From Thermoanaerobacteraceae bacterium (GTDB taxonomy: Bacteria; Bacillota; Thermoanaerobacteria; Thermoanaerobacterales; UBA4877), in assembly GCA_030016635.1 (NCBI GenBank), contig JASEJQ010000007.1:1-57599 (forward strand): 57,599 nt of DNA. The letters are read 5' to 3'. Of the stretch, positions 43,040 to 51,820 are shown one piece after another. The position numbers were made by a program, and so were the translations under genes. The notes beneath the pieces were generated by a model, which worked only from the letters and a program-made list of their open reading frames with translations, ran no database searches and had not been told where the DNA came from. Numbering within the stretch: position 1 is the first letter of the stretch; each line of letters opens with the position of its first letter.

Positions 43040-44814
43040 TCAATTGAATACTCCCTTATCTTCCTATAAAGAGTTGCTATGCCAATACCCAATTCATCAG
43101 CAGCCTTCACCTTCCCCTTATAGCTCATACCATATCTCTTTAATGCCTTACATATCAAATGCTTTTCTGCATTCCTCATGTCCATGGTGTTGTCACCAAT
43201 AGCTGAAGACCCTGCAAGGCTTGACTTAAATTTTTCAGGCAGGCTGGATGTATGGATTACAGGGGATTCTTCCATGTTGATGGCATATTCTATGGTGTTT
43301 TCCAGCTCTCTTACATTCCCTGGCCAAGAATAACCTTCTAATAATTCTAACGCCTCGGGTATTATTCCTGCAATATTTTTACTCAATAGTTTCGAGTATT
43401 TCTTGATGAAATAATCAATGAGCGGTTCTAAGTCCTCCAACCTTTCACGAAGCGGCGGTATATTTAACGGGATTACATTGAGACGATAATAAAGGTCCTC
43501 ACGGAACTCGCCCTTCTTGACCTTTTCCTCTATGTTGTTATTGGTTGCAGCTATGACCCTGACGTCTATTTTTCTGGTGCGGCTTGAACCAAGCCTCTCT
43601 ATCTCCTTATCCTGCAAAACCCTTAAAAGTTTCACCTGAAGATGTATAGGCATATCACCTATCTCATCGAGGAAGATAGTACCTCCATCTGCCATTTCAA
43701 ATTTACCGGGTTTTCCACCCTTCTTAGCACCAGTAAAGGCCCCCTCTTCGTAACCGAAGAGTTCGCTCTCCAACAGGTTATCAGGTATTGCCCCGCAGTT
43801 CACTGTAATAAATGGTTTATCCTTTCTTTCACTGGAATAATGTATTGCCCTGGCAAGAATTTCCTTGCCGGTACCACTTTCTCCTGTTATGAGTACTGTA
43901 GACCTGCTTTTGGCCACCCTGTAAACGCGCTCTTTCAGGTCCATAATGGGCTTGCTCACCCCTACAAAGTTATCCAAGCCAATCTTATCATGCGGCTGCG
44001 TCATATCATAAAAGAGCTGATGAAACTTAGCCATGGGTCTTAATATGGCCATAGCACCAAAGACCTTCTTCTCAAAGGTCATGGGGTATGCAGAGACAAG
44101 AAACGGCTTTTCTTCATCATTTAGATTTATAAAAAGCTCTCTTTCCTCTATCTCTCTCTGAGTTGAAATCACGTCCTGCAAAAAGGCCAGGCCAGGCCAA
44201 TCTGCAATTGTCGAAGTCTGCCAGCTTTCCATATTCAAAAGCTTCCTGGCAGAGGCATTGATATGCAAAACTTTTCCATCCCTCTCAATGGCTATGACAG
44301 GGTCTGGCATCTTGTCAATAAGGAGCATTATCTCCTGAGTAAAAAGTCTCTCTTCCTCCCTTAATTTTGCCTCTATAGAGCTGCTCGCCAGCAATCTGGC
44401 CATTTTTTCAATAAAAATCTTATGGGCAGGCAATCTCTCTATCAAATGCTGTTTCTGTTCATCTGTAAAGCATACAAGCCCTATAACTCCAAATACCTTC
44501 CCATTATCAATAATTGGTGCTGAAACCTCTGCCTTTTCCTCACATGCATCATGTTTATAGCATCTTTTGCATATTTCTTCCTCTCCTGCTACCTTCACTG
44601 CTATACCCCTGCCTGTCTTTATGACCTCGCTGTATACAACCCCATCCTCATTGAGGTACATGCCCACCCTGTCCCTATATTTTCCTGTGCCTGCAATCCT
44701 CTTGAGCCTGCTGTCCACAATCTCCACATCCAGATTCAGTTCCGAGGCTATGGCCTCACTGACCTGTGAACAAATATCCTGTATTTTTTCCAGTTCAGAT
44801 AATTCCTGCACCAT
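43027..44814 (-). CDS. Sigma-54 dependent activator (YgeV-like)
   Basis: A 595-residue enhancer-binding protein. N-terminal GAF-like sensor domain (about 15-140) with a cysteine cluster C82-x2-C85-x5-C91, a PAS domain (about 160-260), AAA+ domain with GESGTGKE (311-318), the sigma-54-contacting GAFTGA (358-363) and FLDEIGD (381-387), then a Fis-type HTH. All activation motifs are intact. The start is 44814 or 44817, just after the modC stop, so it is translated with modABC. E. coli ygeV, next to ygeW, is the counterpart. It probably binds the TTTATCA palindromes. The ligand could be a purine, molybdate or redox signal. Two overlapping GGCCWGGCC copies encode WPGLA. Confidence 0.93.
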   Translation of the reverse strand: MVQELSELEKIQDICSQVSEAIASELNLDVEIVDSRLKRIAGTGKYRDRVGMYLNEDGVVYSEVIKTGRGIAVKVAGEEEICKRCYKHDACEEKAEVSAPIIDNGKVFGVIGLVCFTDEQKQHLIERLPAHKIFIEKMARLLASSSIEAKLREEERLFTQEIMLLIDKMPDPVIAIERDGKVLHINASARKLLNMESWQTSTIADWPGLAFLQDVISTQREIEERELFINLNDEEKPFLVSAYPMTFEKKVFGAMAILRPMAKFHQLFYDMTQPHDKIGLDNFVGVSKPIMDLKERVYRVAKSRSTVLITGESGTGKEILARAIHYSSERKDKPFITVNCGAIPDNLLESELFGYEEGAFTGAKKGGKPGKFEMADGGTIFLDEIGDMPIHLQVKLLRVLQDKEIERLGSSRTRKIDVRVIAATNNNIEEKVKKGEFREDLYYRLNVIPLNIPPLRERLEDLEPLIDYFIKKYSKLLSKNIAGIIPEALELLEGYSWPGNVRELENTIEYAINMEESPVIHTSSLPEKFKSSLAGSSAIGDNTMDMRNAEKHLICKALKRYGMSYKGKVKAADELGIGIATLYRKIREYSIDLSK

Positions 44815-44823
44815 CATCACCAC

Positions 44824-45495
44824 CTAATCTTGAGGTTTAACGCCATCTATAGGGTATCCATAGATTCTAAACTGTCTGCCATAAGACAGGTATAAGATAT
44901 TGTCTGTGATGCCCTTTACAAGCTCATCATGGGTTGCTATTATTACTGGTATCCGGCTGTCAGCAGATATCGTTTTAATGAGTCTGAATACATCCCTTGC
45001 CGTCCTCCTGTCCAGAGACGATGTTGGCTCATCAAAGAGCAGGATATCGGGATGCATTATAAGCGCCCTTGCTATGGCAACACGCTGTCTCTCACCGCCA
45101 GAAATCTCATCAGGCAGCCTATCCTTCAAATGATCTATATTTAGGTCTTTGAGCAGTTTGACTGCAGTATCCCTATCCTCTTCAGTAACCCTGTTTTTCG
45201 AAAAGAGTACATTGCCCATTACTGTAAGGTGAGGAAATAACACATGGTACTGAAATACCATACCAATCTTCCTCTTGCCCGGGTTTAAATTTATCTTTCT
45301 CATCGATGAAAACAGAACCCTATTGTTCAGGATTATTTCCCCTTCATCAGGGGAAGTTAAGCCTGATATGCACTCCAATAGAGTGGTCTTCCCCGCGCCA
45401 GAGCTTCCCATGATAGCCAGGATATCATTGTCCAGTGCAAAATCTGCATCCAGCATGAAGGAACCATAGCTTTTCTTTATGTTTAATGACAGCAT
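44824..45495 (-). CDS. modC: Molybdate ABC transporter ATPase
   Basis: A 223-residue ABC ATPase: Walker A GSSGAGKTT (30-38), signature SGGERQRVAIARAL and Walker B ILLFDEPTSSLD. The C-terminal MOP (molybdate-binding) domain of E. coli ModC is absent, as in many Firmicutes. Its ATG overlaps the modB stop (TAATG). It energises molybdate uptake for the hydroxylases of this locus. Substrate by gene context and ModA identity. Confidence 0.9.
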   Translation of the reverse strand: MLSLNIKKSYGSFMLDADFALDNDILAIMGSSGAGKTTLLECISGLTSPDEGEIILNNRVLFSSMRKINLNPGKRKIGMVFQYHVLFPHLTVMGNVLFSKNRVTEEDRDTAVKLLKDLNIDHLKDRLPDEISGGERQRVAIARALIMHPDILLFDEPTSSLDRRTARDVFRLIKTISADSRIPVIIATHDELVKGITDNILYLSYGRQFRIYGYPIDGVKPQD

Positions 45496-46163
45496 TATTG
45501 ATTCTCCTTTTTTAAGACAAATCTATCGGACAAAAACTCAATGGATAATGAGGCTGCAAGAGCAATAGCCACAATGATAATGCCATAAAGCCAGGCCATT
45601 TCTATATCTCCCTGTTCCACATAAAAATACAGCGCAAGGGGCAATGTCTGCGTCCTCCCGGGGATGTTTCCCGCCACCATCAATGTGGCTCCAAATTCGC
45701 CCAGTGCCCTGGAAAAACCAAGGATGACACCGGAAAGAAATGACGGCCAGGCCAGAGGCAGCATCACCCTGAAGAAAATCTTAAAGCTCCCGGCGCCCAG
45801 AACCTTTGCAGCCTTTATAAAGCTCGCATCCACCGATTTAAATCCAGCATCTATTGACCTGTATACCAACGGAAATGACACAACCGATGATGCAATCACA
45901 GCCCCAAGTACAGTAAAGACCACCCTTATACCTATGGAATCCAAGAATGAACCTATAGGGCTCCTAAGCCCAAATAACATGAGGATGATAAAGCCGACAA
46001 ATGTAGGAGGAAGTACCATGGGAAAAGTTGCCATAACATCTATGACCCGCCTTACACCCCTGCCCTTCATACTTATATATACGCATGCCAGTGATAAAAA
46101 TATATTGATGAATGTGGAAATAAGTGCTACCTTAAACGATACATATACAGGAGATAGGTCCAT
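45495..46163 (-). CDS. modB: Molybdate ABC transporter permease
   Basis: A 222-residue permease with five or six membrane helices and the EAA loop FGATLMVAGNIPGRTQTLPLALY, typical of ModB. It lies 3 bases after modA. A palindrome copy (45745) encodes AWP, and a near-copy lies at 45589. No irregularities. Confidence 0.93.
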   Translation of the reverse strand: MDLSPVYVSFKVALISTFINIFLSLACVYISMKGRGVRRVIDVMATFPMVLPPTFVGFIILMLFGLRSPIGSFLDSIGIRVVFTVLGAVIASSVVSFPLVYRSIDAGFKSVDASFIKAAKVLGAGSFKIFFRVMLPLAWPSFLSGVILGFSRALGEFGATLMVAGNIPGRTQTLPLALYFYVEQGDIEMAWLYGIIIVAIALAASLSIEFLSDRFVLKKENQ

Positions 46164-46166
46164 ACT

Positions 46167-46916
46167 TCACACCTCAAACCCAAACTTTTTAAATATAACT
46201 TTTGCCTTTTCTGACTTTAAGAAACTGATAAATGCCTCCGCATCCTTGACATGCCTGCTGTCTTTTACAATAATCGCATAATAGGCAATCTCCTCGTGGG
46301 ACCCAGCAGGGGCACTGTCAGATATTTCTACATCTTTTGATATTCCCGCATCTGTTTTATATACTACCCCGGCTCCGGCACTTCCACTCTCCACATAGGC
46401 CAGAACGCTCCTTACATCCTTTCCCATGACCAACCTCGGCTCTACCTCATCCCAAATACCCAGGGAAGTAAATACCTCCTTGGCGTACCTTCCTGCCGGT
46501 ACTATCTCCGGTTCACCTATGGCTATATATTCAAGGTCTCCTGGAAGCTCATTAAACTTAATCTTCTTGCCGCCTGAAGGTACAATTAATACAAGCTCAT
46601 TACCTGCTATCTTAGTTATGCTGTCAGGCCTGGCCAGCCCAGCTTCATTTAATGAGTCTATCTCTTTACGACCAGCAGACACAAACACATCTATTGGAGC
46701 ACCCTCCTTTATCTGATTCATAATAGTCCCCGATGAGGCAAAGTTTACAGTAACAGCTATATTCGAGTCCTCTTCATTAAATGATGTTATGAGGGCCTCC
46801 ATAACATCTCTGAGGCTGGCAGCACAGGATACATTTATCTCCTCTTTTTCAGGTGAGCATCCCGATATCAAAGACAGCATAAGAAATGGCAAAATGATGA
46901 GAAGAATTTTCCTCAT
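46167..46916 (-). CDS. modA: Molybdate-binding lipoprotein
   Basis: A 249-residue periplasmic-type binding protein anchored by lipid: the signal peptide MRKILLIILPFLMLSLISGC ends in the lipobox LISGC. ModA features include SCAASLRDVMEAL, FASSGTIMNQI, GAPIDVFVSAG and GKDVRSVLAYVESGSAGAGVVY. The start at 46916 has GGAGGG 8 bases upstream; a longer frame to 46988 only adds repeat sequence. It begins the modABC-activator operon. The palindrome at 46627 encodes ARP. Confidence 0.95.
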   Translation of the reverse strand: MRKILLIILPFLMLSLISGCSPEKEEINVSCAASLRDVMEALITSFNEEDSNIAVTVNFASSGTIMNQIKEGAPIDVFVSAGRKEIDSLNEAGLARPDSITKIAGNELVLIVPSGGKKIKFNELPGDLEYIAIGEPEIVPAGRYAKEVFTSLGIWDEVEPRLVMGKDVRSVLAYVESGSAGAGVVYKTDAGISKDVEISDSAPAGSHEEIAYYAIIVKDSRHVKDAEAFISFLKSEKAKVIFKKFGFEV

Positions 46917-46960
46917 AGAATAACCCTCCAGGTGAAACCTTGAACCAGGTTTATAATATT

Positions 46961-47203
46961 TCCATATCGGCATGCCAACAACATCCATGCACCTGATCGC
47001 TCATCTTGATACAGCAAGGTCAAGGGACACTCCTCTACTTCGATGGGGGCTACGCAGATGAAAAATGTCCCTATTCCACTTGTGGCTGCATCCCGACGGG
47101 TACGCCTCCATTTGACGTCCATGCCAGATGAGCCGGCTGCATTTGCCTCTCATTAAGAGTATCATGGACTCGCTTTAAGGTTGCATTTGATGTTGCATGT
47201 CAT
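46961..47203 (+). repeat. Dispersed intergenic repeat, copy D (longest)
   Basis: Module 1 at 46961-47012 (GCATGCCAACAACATCCATG, then GATCGCTCATCTTGATAC). A unique insert of about 65 bases contains the dyad AGGGACA (47023-47029) / TGTCCCT (47066-47072). Module 2 (47081-47111) and a GTCCATG/CATGGAC dyad (47117-47123 and 47163-47169) follow. Module 3 at 47177-47203 matches bases 1-27. The dyads suggest a structured RNA or a mobile-element derivative. Confidence 0.8.
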
Positions 47204-47258
47204 GCTACATTAGTTCTTACAGCAAAATCACCCTTTTATAAGAATATAAAATTTATTT

Positions 47259-47318
47259 AACTGCAATAAGTACCCATACATGTCAATAACATCCCGCCAC
47301 CTGAGCGTTCGGCATAGC
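47259..47318 (+). repeat. Dispersed intergenic repeat, copy E
   Basis: A diverged module 1: AACTGCAATAAGTACCCATA at the left, CACCTGAGCGTTCGGCATAG at the right. It ends exactly at the yqeB stop codon, as copy B does at ygeY. It lies in tandem with copy D. Confidence 0.65.
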
Positions 47319-48119
47319 TTAACCCTTCATTAGAAATCTTCCAAGATAAAGGATGGCCTCTACCACACCGCCGGCAACAGCTCTCGATTTGTCAGATATA
47401 GTATAGCAATAACCCACATTCATCCTGGGGTCAATATCGCCAATCTTTGTACCCTTCTTTACATATGCACCCGGGTGGATCATACCCCGTACTATCCCAT
47501 CTATCTGAGCCCTTATCTTTTCACTGCCGATCCTTGCAATCAAATCGTCCCTATATACAAAATTACCAATATCCATCATCACGTCTACCCTGCCATCTAC
47601 AGGAGCATATAACACCCTCTCTCCTGTCCTGCCACCGATCATACCCGGTTTGCCTGTATTGGGCATGGCACTCCCCTGTAAAATTACTTTCCCAAGGTCA
47701 TGCCCCCTCATAGTCTCAACTACTGCATGTGCATCTACACCTGCTTCAAAACCCGGTCCACAGCCTACCACAACAGGTGCCATATGAATGTTTGTATCAT
47801 TTTTTTGTTTGAGCATTCTGGCATCCACCACTACATCAGGTTTAATAGCATAGATAGATTTAGCCGTTTCATCTACAATCACAGGCACATAATCAGACTT
47901 TGCTGACTTCAATCCTTCCTCGCAATCATCAACCCTTATGGCTTTTATACCCTCAACCACTATATGGCCCATATATACAGCCTCAGAAAAGCTCACCATG
48001 CGCCTCACACTGAGGGGTTTTTCAATCTCCAATACTATCACATCAAAGCCACATCTCTTTAACCTATGGGCTATCCCTGTGCCTAAATCTCCGCCACCTC
48101 TTACTATCACCAAAGGCAT
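47319..48119 (-). CDS. yqeB: Selenium-dependent molybdenum hydroxylase accessory protein YqeB
   Basis: A 266-residue member of the YqeB (EF2563-type) family, present only in genomes with selenium-dependent molybdenum hydroxylases. The N-terminal Rossmann-type segment is MPLVIVRGGGDLGTGIAHRL; the C-terminal half has a biotinyl-lipoyl-like beta fold (GRVDVMMDIGNFV, HPGAYVKKGTKIGDI). The start at 48119 has AAGGAGG 9 bases upstream. It lies 27 bases after yqeC. It is thought to help insert the labile selenium or the cofactor; the exact step is unknown. Confidence 0.9.
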   Translation of the reverse strand: MPLVIVRGGGDLGTGIAHRLKRCGFDVIVLEIEKPLSVRRMVSFSEAVYMGHIVVEGIKAIRVDDCEEGLKSAKSDYVPVIVDETAKSIYAIKPDVVVDARMLKQKNDTNIHMAPVVVGCGPGFEAGVDAHAVVETMRGHDLGKVILQGSAMPNTGKPGMIGGRTGERVLYAPVDGRVDVMMDIGNFVYRDDLIARIGSEKIRAQIDGIVRGMIHPGAYVKKGTKIGDIDPRMNVGYCYTISDKSRAVAGGVVEAILYLGRFLMKG

Positions 48120-48146
48120 ATTTATCTGCCTCCTTATGTACATTCC

Positions 48147-48821
48147 TCATATAAGCTCTCCTATACCTTTACCTCTTATTATAACATCGTTTTCCGTTTT
48201 CACTTTAATTATTTTACCCGTTTCATAAGCTTTTTCCTTGCCTACGATATCTGCCTTATTTAAGATTATAAAGAGCCTTCCTCTTACGCCCTTTAAAAGA
48301 CCACCGGGATTTAACAACCGCAAAATAAGCTCTACATCCACGGTCATTCCCAGTCTATAACCTGTTAATTTGCATACCCTCTCAGCCCTGTGCACATACT
48401 CTCCATCAAGCGGTTTACCTATAATATCAAGACCAATGACTATGCATGTGATAGTGGTACAGTCCGACACGACCGGTTCCCATTCTGCAGGAACCTTAAG
48501 AGACCTACCCTTTGAACCATCAGCCTCTACCAGAATTACATCCCTTTTTATCTTTTTTATATCCTCAGGTGGAATTCCGACAAGCTTACCATTGCTATCC
48601 ATGTCCCTTGCAAAAACCAGAGGGTTCTCATCAGACACATCCTCTCCCCAGAAAACTGTCTTAATACCATGATAGGGGTATATATGGGTTGTGGTTGTTA
48701 TTGCCACAGTGTAGAACGGAATCATCTCATAAGCCAGATCGCCTATGATTGTTGTCTTGCCTCCGCCGCCAATAAAGCTGACTATATCACCCTTTGATAT
48801 ATGCATTATATCCTTTAGCAT
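48147..48821 (-). CDS. yqeC: Selenium-dependent hydroxylase accessory protein YqeC
   Basis: A 224-residue nucleotide-binding protein. The P-loop GGGGKTT is at about 18-24, with TTTTHIYP nearby, VEADGSKG as a Walker-B-like segment and a late NKAD (GTPase-type specificity) motif. The YqeC family is a co-marker, with YqeB, of selenium-dependent molybdenum hydroxylases. The start at 48821 matches the family's N terminus, although the ATG at 48806 has the closer AAAGGA site. It is the first gene of the maturation/Mo-uptake segment. Confidence 0.88.
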   Translation of the reverse strand: MLKDIMHISKGDIVSFIGGGGKTTIIGDLAYEMIPFYTVAITTTTHIYPYHGIKTVFWGEDVSDENPLVFARDMDSNGKLVGIPPEDIKKIKRDVILVEADGSKGRSLKVPAEWEPVVSDCTTITCIVIGLDIIGKPLDGEYVHRAERVCKLTGYRLGMTVDVELILRLLNPGGLLKGVRGRLFIILNKADIVGKEKAYETGKIIKVKTENDVIIRGKGIGELI

Positions 48822-49062
48822 AATTTACAACACTCTCTCATAAAGTTATGCGCTTAGCATTTAACCTAATCATACCCCATGAGGTAACTGGTAGTACCCC
48901 AGGTGGAATGCAGAAGAAAAATAAGGGATGGAGAAGAAGAAATTGAGGTTATATTAAATAGCATCACTGTTGTCCATGCGCCCCGTCATCCACTGGCCGG
49001 GCAATCTCAGGAAACACATAAAAAATAACCGGTCATCATATTGGGCAGGCAATATTTTTATA
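48822..49062. other. Intergenic region between addA and yqeC
   Basis: 241 bases with no gene. A segment near 48958-49000 (AGCATCACTGTTGTCCATGC) is weakly similar to module 1 of the dispersed repeat, possibly a decayed copy. No terminator is clearly visible. Confidence 0.4.
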
Positions 49063-51819
49063 TTAATTGCAGATATTTTTTAACCCATTATATCTGCAAA
49101 ACTGACAGTCCCCTTTTACTGGGACAAACCCATCAATCCCATCGCTGATGAGTTTGGTTAATGAATTGAGAAATTCATCTGTCTCAGTAAGGACACTGCT
49201 GTTTACTTCTATCTTATAAAACATGCCATCGCCGAGACTAAAAATTATACATTCCTTTGGCATATAACCCAAACGGGATAGGACCAGGCCATATATTTTC
49301 ACCTGCATCATATAAGCCTTTATCAGCTTTTCATCCATTACCCTGTTGGTCTTAAAATCAATGACAGTGGCATCCTTACCATTAAACATCAGCCTGTCTA
49401 TCCTACCCCTCAATGTAAGTCGTTCATTTACATTAAAAGTAAATGGATATTCTGAAATTCCGGCAGTATATCCGCTTTTCAGATAATTCTCAAAACATTT
49501 ATACGCATAATCTTTTTCGTCTCCATTCAGGTCAATCTCTTTCAGTACATCGTATATAATATGCTGATCATTTCCATCGTAAAGTTCAATGGCCCTGTGG
49601 ACTGCGTCCCCTCTGATGGCCCCAACGCCACCAGCCCCGGATAAGAAGTGTTCCTCAGACAGTCCGGCTATGTTGTTCAGATAGAACCTCCTGGGGCATT
49701 CCAGGAATTCAGACACAGCAGTAACATTGAGTATATATCTTCCTGTCAAACTCAGGACGGGATTTGTAGATACCTTGAACCCTGTCCGGCCGCATGCCAT
49801 GATAATAGTAGGTCCATCCAGAACAACTTTAGTTCCCTCACCAATATGGTCCTTTAGCTTACTATAAAAACTGCCGTTCCTATTATGACCGTCGCTAACT
49901 ATAATAAGATGGTCTTTGGCTCTGGTAAGTGCCACATAGAGCACCCTATCTTCCTCTTCTTCCTCATCCTTCTTTATCTTTTCTTTAAGTCCTTCATAAT
50001 TACTGCTCATATCCTTTATGCCTATACCCATATCAGGATGAAACAAAATGCTGCTGGATGTACTCTTTGTACTGCTTGTGGTATCTGCTAAGAAAACCAC
50101 AGGAAATTCCAGACCCTTTGCTGCATGGACAGTCAGTATCTTAACAGCATCCTCATCCTCGCTAACTAAAAGAACTCCTTCCTGCTCATCATATTTTTCA
50201 ATGGCTTTGATAAACTCAGCAGGGGTAAAGCCCTTTGAATCGTAGTATCTACAAACATCTATGAACCGTAGGAGGCCATCCAAACATTCTTCACCCTTAT
50301 ATGCTGCCTTAGAAAAGAGGTCACACATGAGGACGGCACGCATGGCCAGGCCCTCAATGCTGTACTCATCGTTCCTCTCTATTATCTCCCGCAACCATTC
50401 CGGCATCAGGTCCTCTATCTTTTTCCCTTCACTGACATAATGATATATCTCGCTCTCCTCCATTCCTGAGAGGTTCTTTAATATGCCATAAAGATATATG
50501 GCCTCTCCATTGGTTAGATACCTTATGAGGTTTAATATGTCCTTCACCTCATTGTAATCATAGAGGCTGCCCCTGTCTAAAACATGATAAGGTATACCAC
50601 TCCTTTTAAAGCTGTCTATATAATACTGGAGATTTGACTTCTTCCTGAAAAGTACTGCTATGTCCTTAAATTCTGGTGACCTGAAACAATTGTTTGTACT
50701 ATCATAAATAGTTGCACCGCTACTAAAAAGGAATTTTATTACCTTTGCTGCTATGCCATCCGCCTCTTCCCTCTTTCTCACATCAGCATCAGGGTTATCA
50801 TTTACAGATATATGAGCTACAGAGCTATCAATGTCAGACCCCACGGTGCAGATAAGGGGGTGATACCCATCCATATTTGAAAAGACTTCGTTTACCAGAG
50901 AAAGTATTCCGGCATTGCTCCTGTGGTTTTCCGTAAGCTTCAGTGTCAAAGCTCTGCTGTCTGCCGAACGCTTGTCAATGAGGCTTGGCCTGGACCCACG
51001 GAACCCGTAAATGGCCTGTTCTTTGTCGCCAACCACAAAGAGATTGGCGTTCCTTGAGAGCATCTCCACAATGCTGTCCTGGATATAGTTAACATCCTGA
51101 TACTCGTCAACCATTATATATTTAAAGTTATAGGCATCAAGTATTTCACTATGTTCTTTGAGGAGCTTCCACGCCATATAGAGTATATCGTCAAAGTCTG
51201 CCAACGAGTTTTCCTCTTTATATACCCTATATCTGATATCCAGTTCCTTCAAAAAATCTATGATAGAGGCTTCATACTCATTATTTGATTTTATCCCTTC
51301 CATGTCATAACCCATATCCCTGATTCTCTTGTATGTACCCTGAAGCGCACCTAAAAGGCTATTAAGCCCCAGATCCTTTGCAAGTCCATATATCCTGTTA
51401 TCTATTAGCCTTTCTCTGATCAGCTCGCTGGCTATGCCTTCAATAATATAAGCTGCCTCGCCCTCACTTATTACATACATATAAGGATCTATACCTGCAT
51501 CCACAGGATTCTCCCTAATAAGCCTCAAGCAGAATGAATGTATAGTGCCTATATACCCATACTCCATATGCTTCCGAATGTACTCTGTACTGTCATCGTT
51601 TCTTTTTGACAGTTCCCTTCTTATCCTTTCTTTTATCTCTGCACTGGCCTTTTCGGTAAAGGTTATGGCTACTATGCTCCTTATGTCTTCACCCATATCA
51701 AATAGTACATGCATTATCCTGTTAATCAAAAGGGATGTCTTTCCTGTGCCCGCTCCTGCCAGGACTGCTACATTCTTATCTATGGTCTCCGCAGCCCGTC
51801 TCCTGATATCCTCATCCAT
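49063..51819 (-). CDS. addA: AddA-like helicase-nuclease (UvrD/RecB type)
   Basis: A 918-residue superfamily 1 helicase with a C-terminal RecB nuclease. Walker A GAGTGKT is at 22-28, Walker B is MVDEYQDVNY, motif VI is VALTRAKDHLIIV, and the nuclease core reads GRIDRL then VIDFKTNR, then QVKIYGL. The last residues contain CQFC and a further Cys. The start at 51819 directly follows the addB stop and is preceded by AGGGGCGGTGA; a longer frame to 51879 would overlap addB. It is shorter than Bacillus AddA (about 1230). It repairs double-strand breaks with its partner. Palindrome 50344 encodes GLA. Confidence 0.88.
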   Translation of the reverse strand: MDEDIRRRAAETIDKNVAVLAGAGTGKTSLLINRIMHVLFDMGEDIRSIVAITFTEKASAEIKERIRRELSKRNDDSTEYIRKHMEYGYIGTIHSFCLRLIRENPVDAGIDPYMYVISEGEAAYIIEGIASELIRERLIDNRIYGLAKDLGLNSLLGALQGTYKRIRDMGYDMEGIKSNNEYEASIIDFLKELDIRYRVYKEENSLADFDDILYMAWKLLKEHSEILDAYNFKYIMVDEYQDVNYIQDSIVEMLSRNANLFVVGDKEQAIYGFRGSRPSLIDKRSADSRALTLKLTENHRSNAGILSLVNEVFSNMDGYHPLICTVGSDIDSSVAHISVNDNPDADVRKREEADGIAAKVIKFLFSSGATIYDSTNNCFRSPEFKDIAVLFRKKSNLQYYIDSFKRSGIPYHVLDRGSLYDYNEVKDILNLIRYLTNGEAIYLYGILKNLSGMEESEIYHYVSEGKKIEDLMPEWLREIIERNDEYSIEGLAMRAVLMCDLFSKAAYKGEECLDGLLRFIDVCRYYDSKGFTPAEFIKAIEKYDEQEGVLLVSEDEDAVKILTVHAAKGLEFPVVFLADTTSSTKSTSSSILFHPDMGIGIKDMSSNYEGLKEKIKKDEEEEEDRVLYVALTRAKDHLIIVSDGHNRNGSFYSKLKDHIGEGTKVVLDGPTIIMACGRTGFKVSTNPVLSLTGRYILNVTAVSEFLECPRRFYLNNIAGLSEEHFLSGAGGVGAIRGDAVHRAIELYDGNDQHIIYDVLKEIDLNGDEKDYAYKCFENYLKSGYTAGISEYPFTFNVNERLTLRGRIDRLMFNGKDATVIDFKTNRVMDEKLIKAYMMQVKIYGLVLSRLGYMPKECIIFSLGDGMFYKIEVNSSVLTETDEFLNSLTKLISDGIDGFVPVKGDCQFCRYNGLKNICN

Positions 51820-51820
51820 A

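Larger units (their letters stand above)
46917..47318. other. modA upstream region filled by repeats
   Basis: About 400 bases without a gene. They hold repeat copies D and E, several inverted repeats and presumably the modA promoter. A 69-codon frame at 46913-47122 is a product of the repeat, not a likely protein. No classical molybdenum-cofactor riboswitch is recognised by eye. Confidence 0.6.

Noticed and set aside
46913-47122. A 69-codon frame containing LYQDERSGAWMLLAC
   Set aside because: It lies inside repeat copy D; related peptide strings in copies A and B come from DNA repeat similarity and end at different stops, so a protein is unlikely.
46917-47318. Molybdenum-cofactor or fluoride riboswitch upstream of modA
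   Set aside because: Hairpins are present, but I could not match the conserved positions of either class, and the sequence belongs to the dispersed repeat.
48958-49000. A sixth copy of the dispersed repeat near AddA
   Set aside because: Similarity is limited to short words (AGCAT, TCCATG, GCC); too weak to list as a copy.
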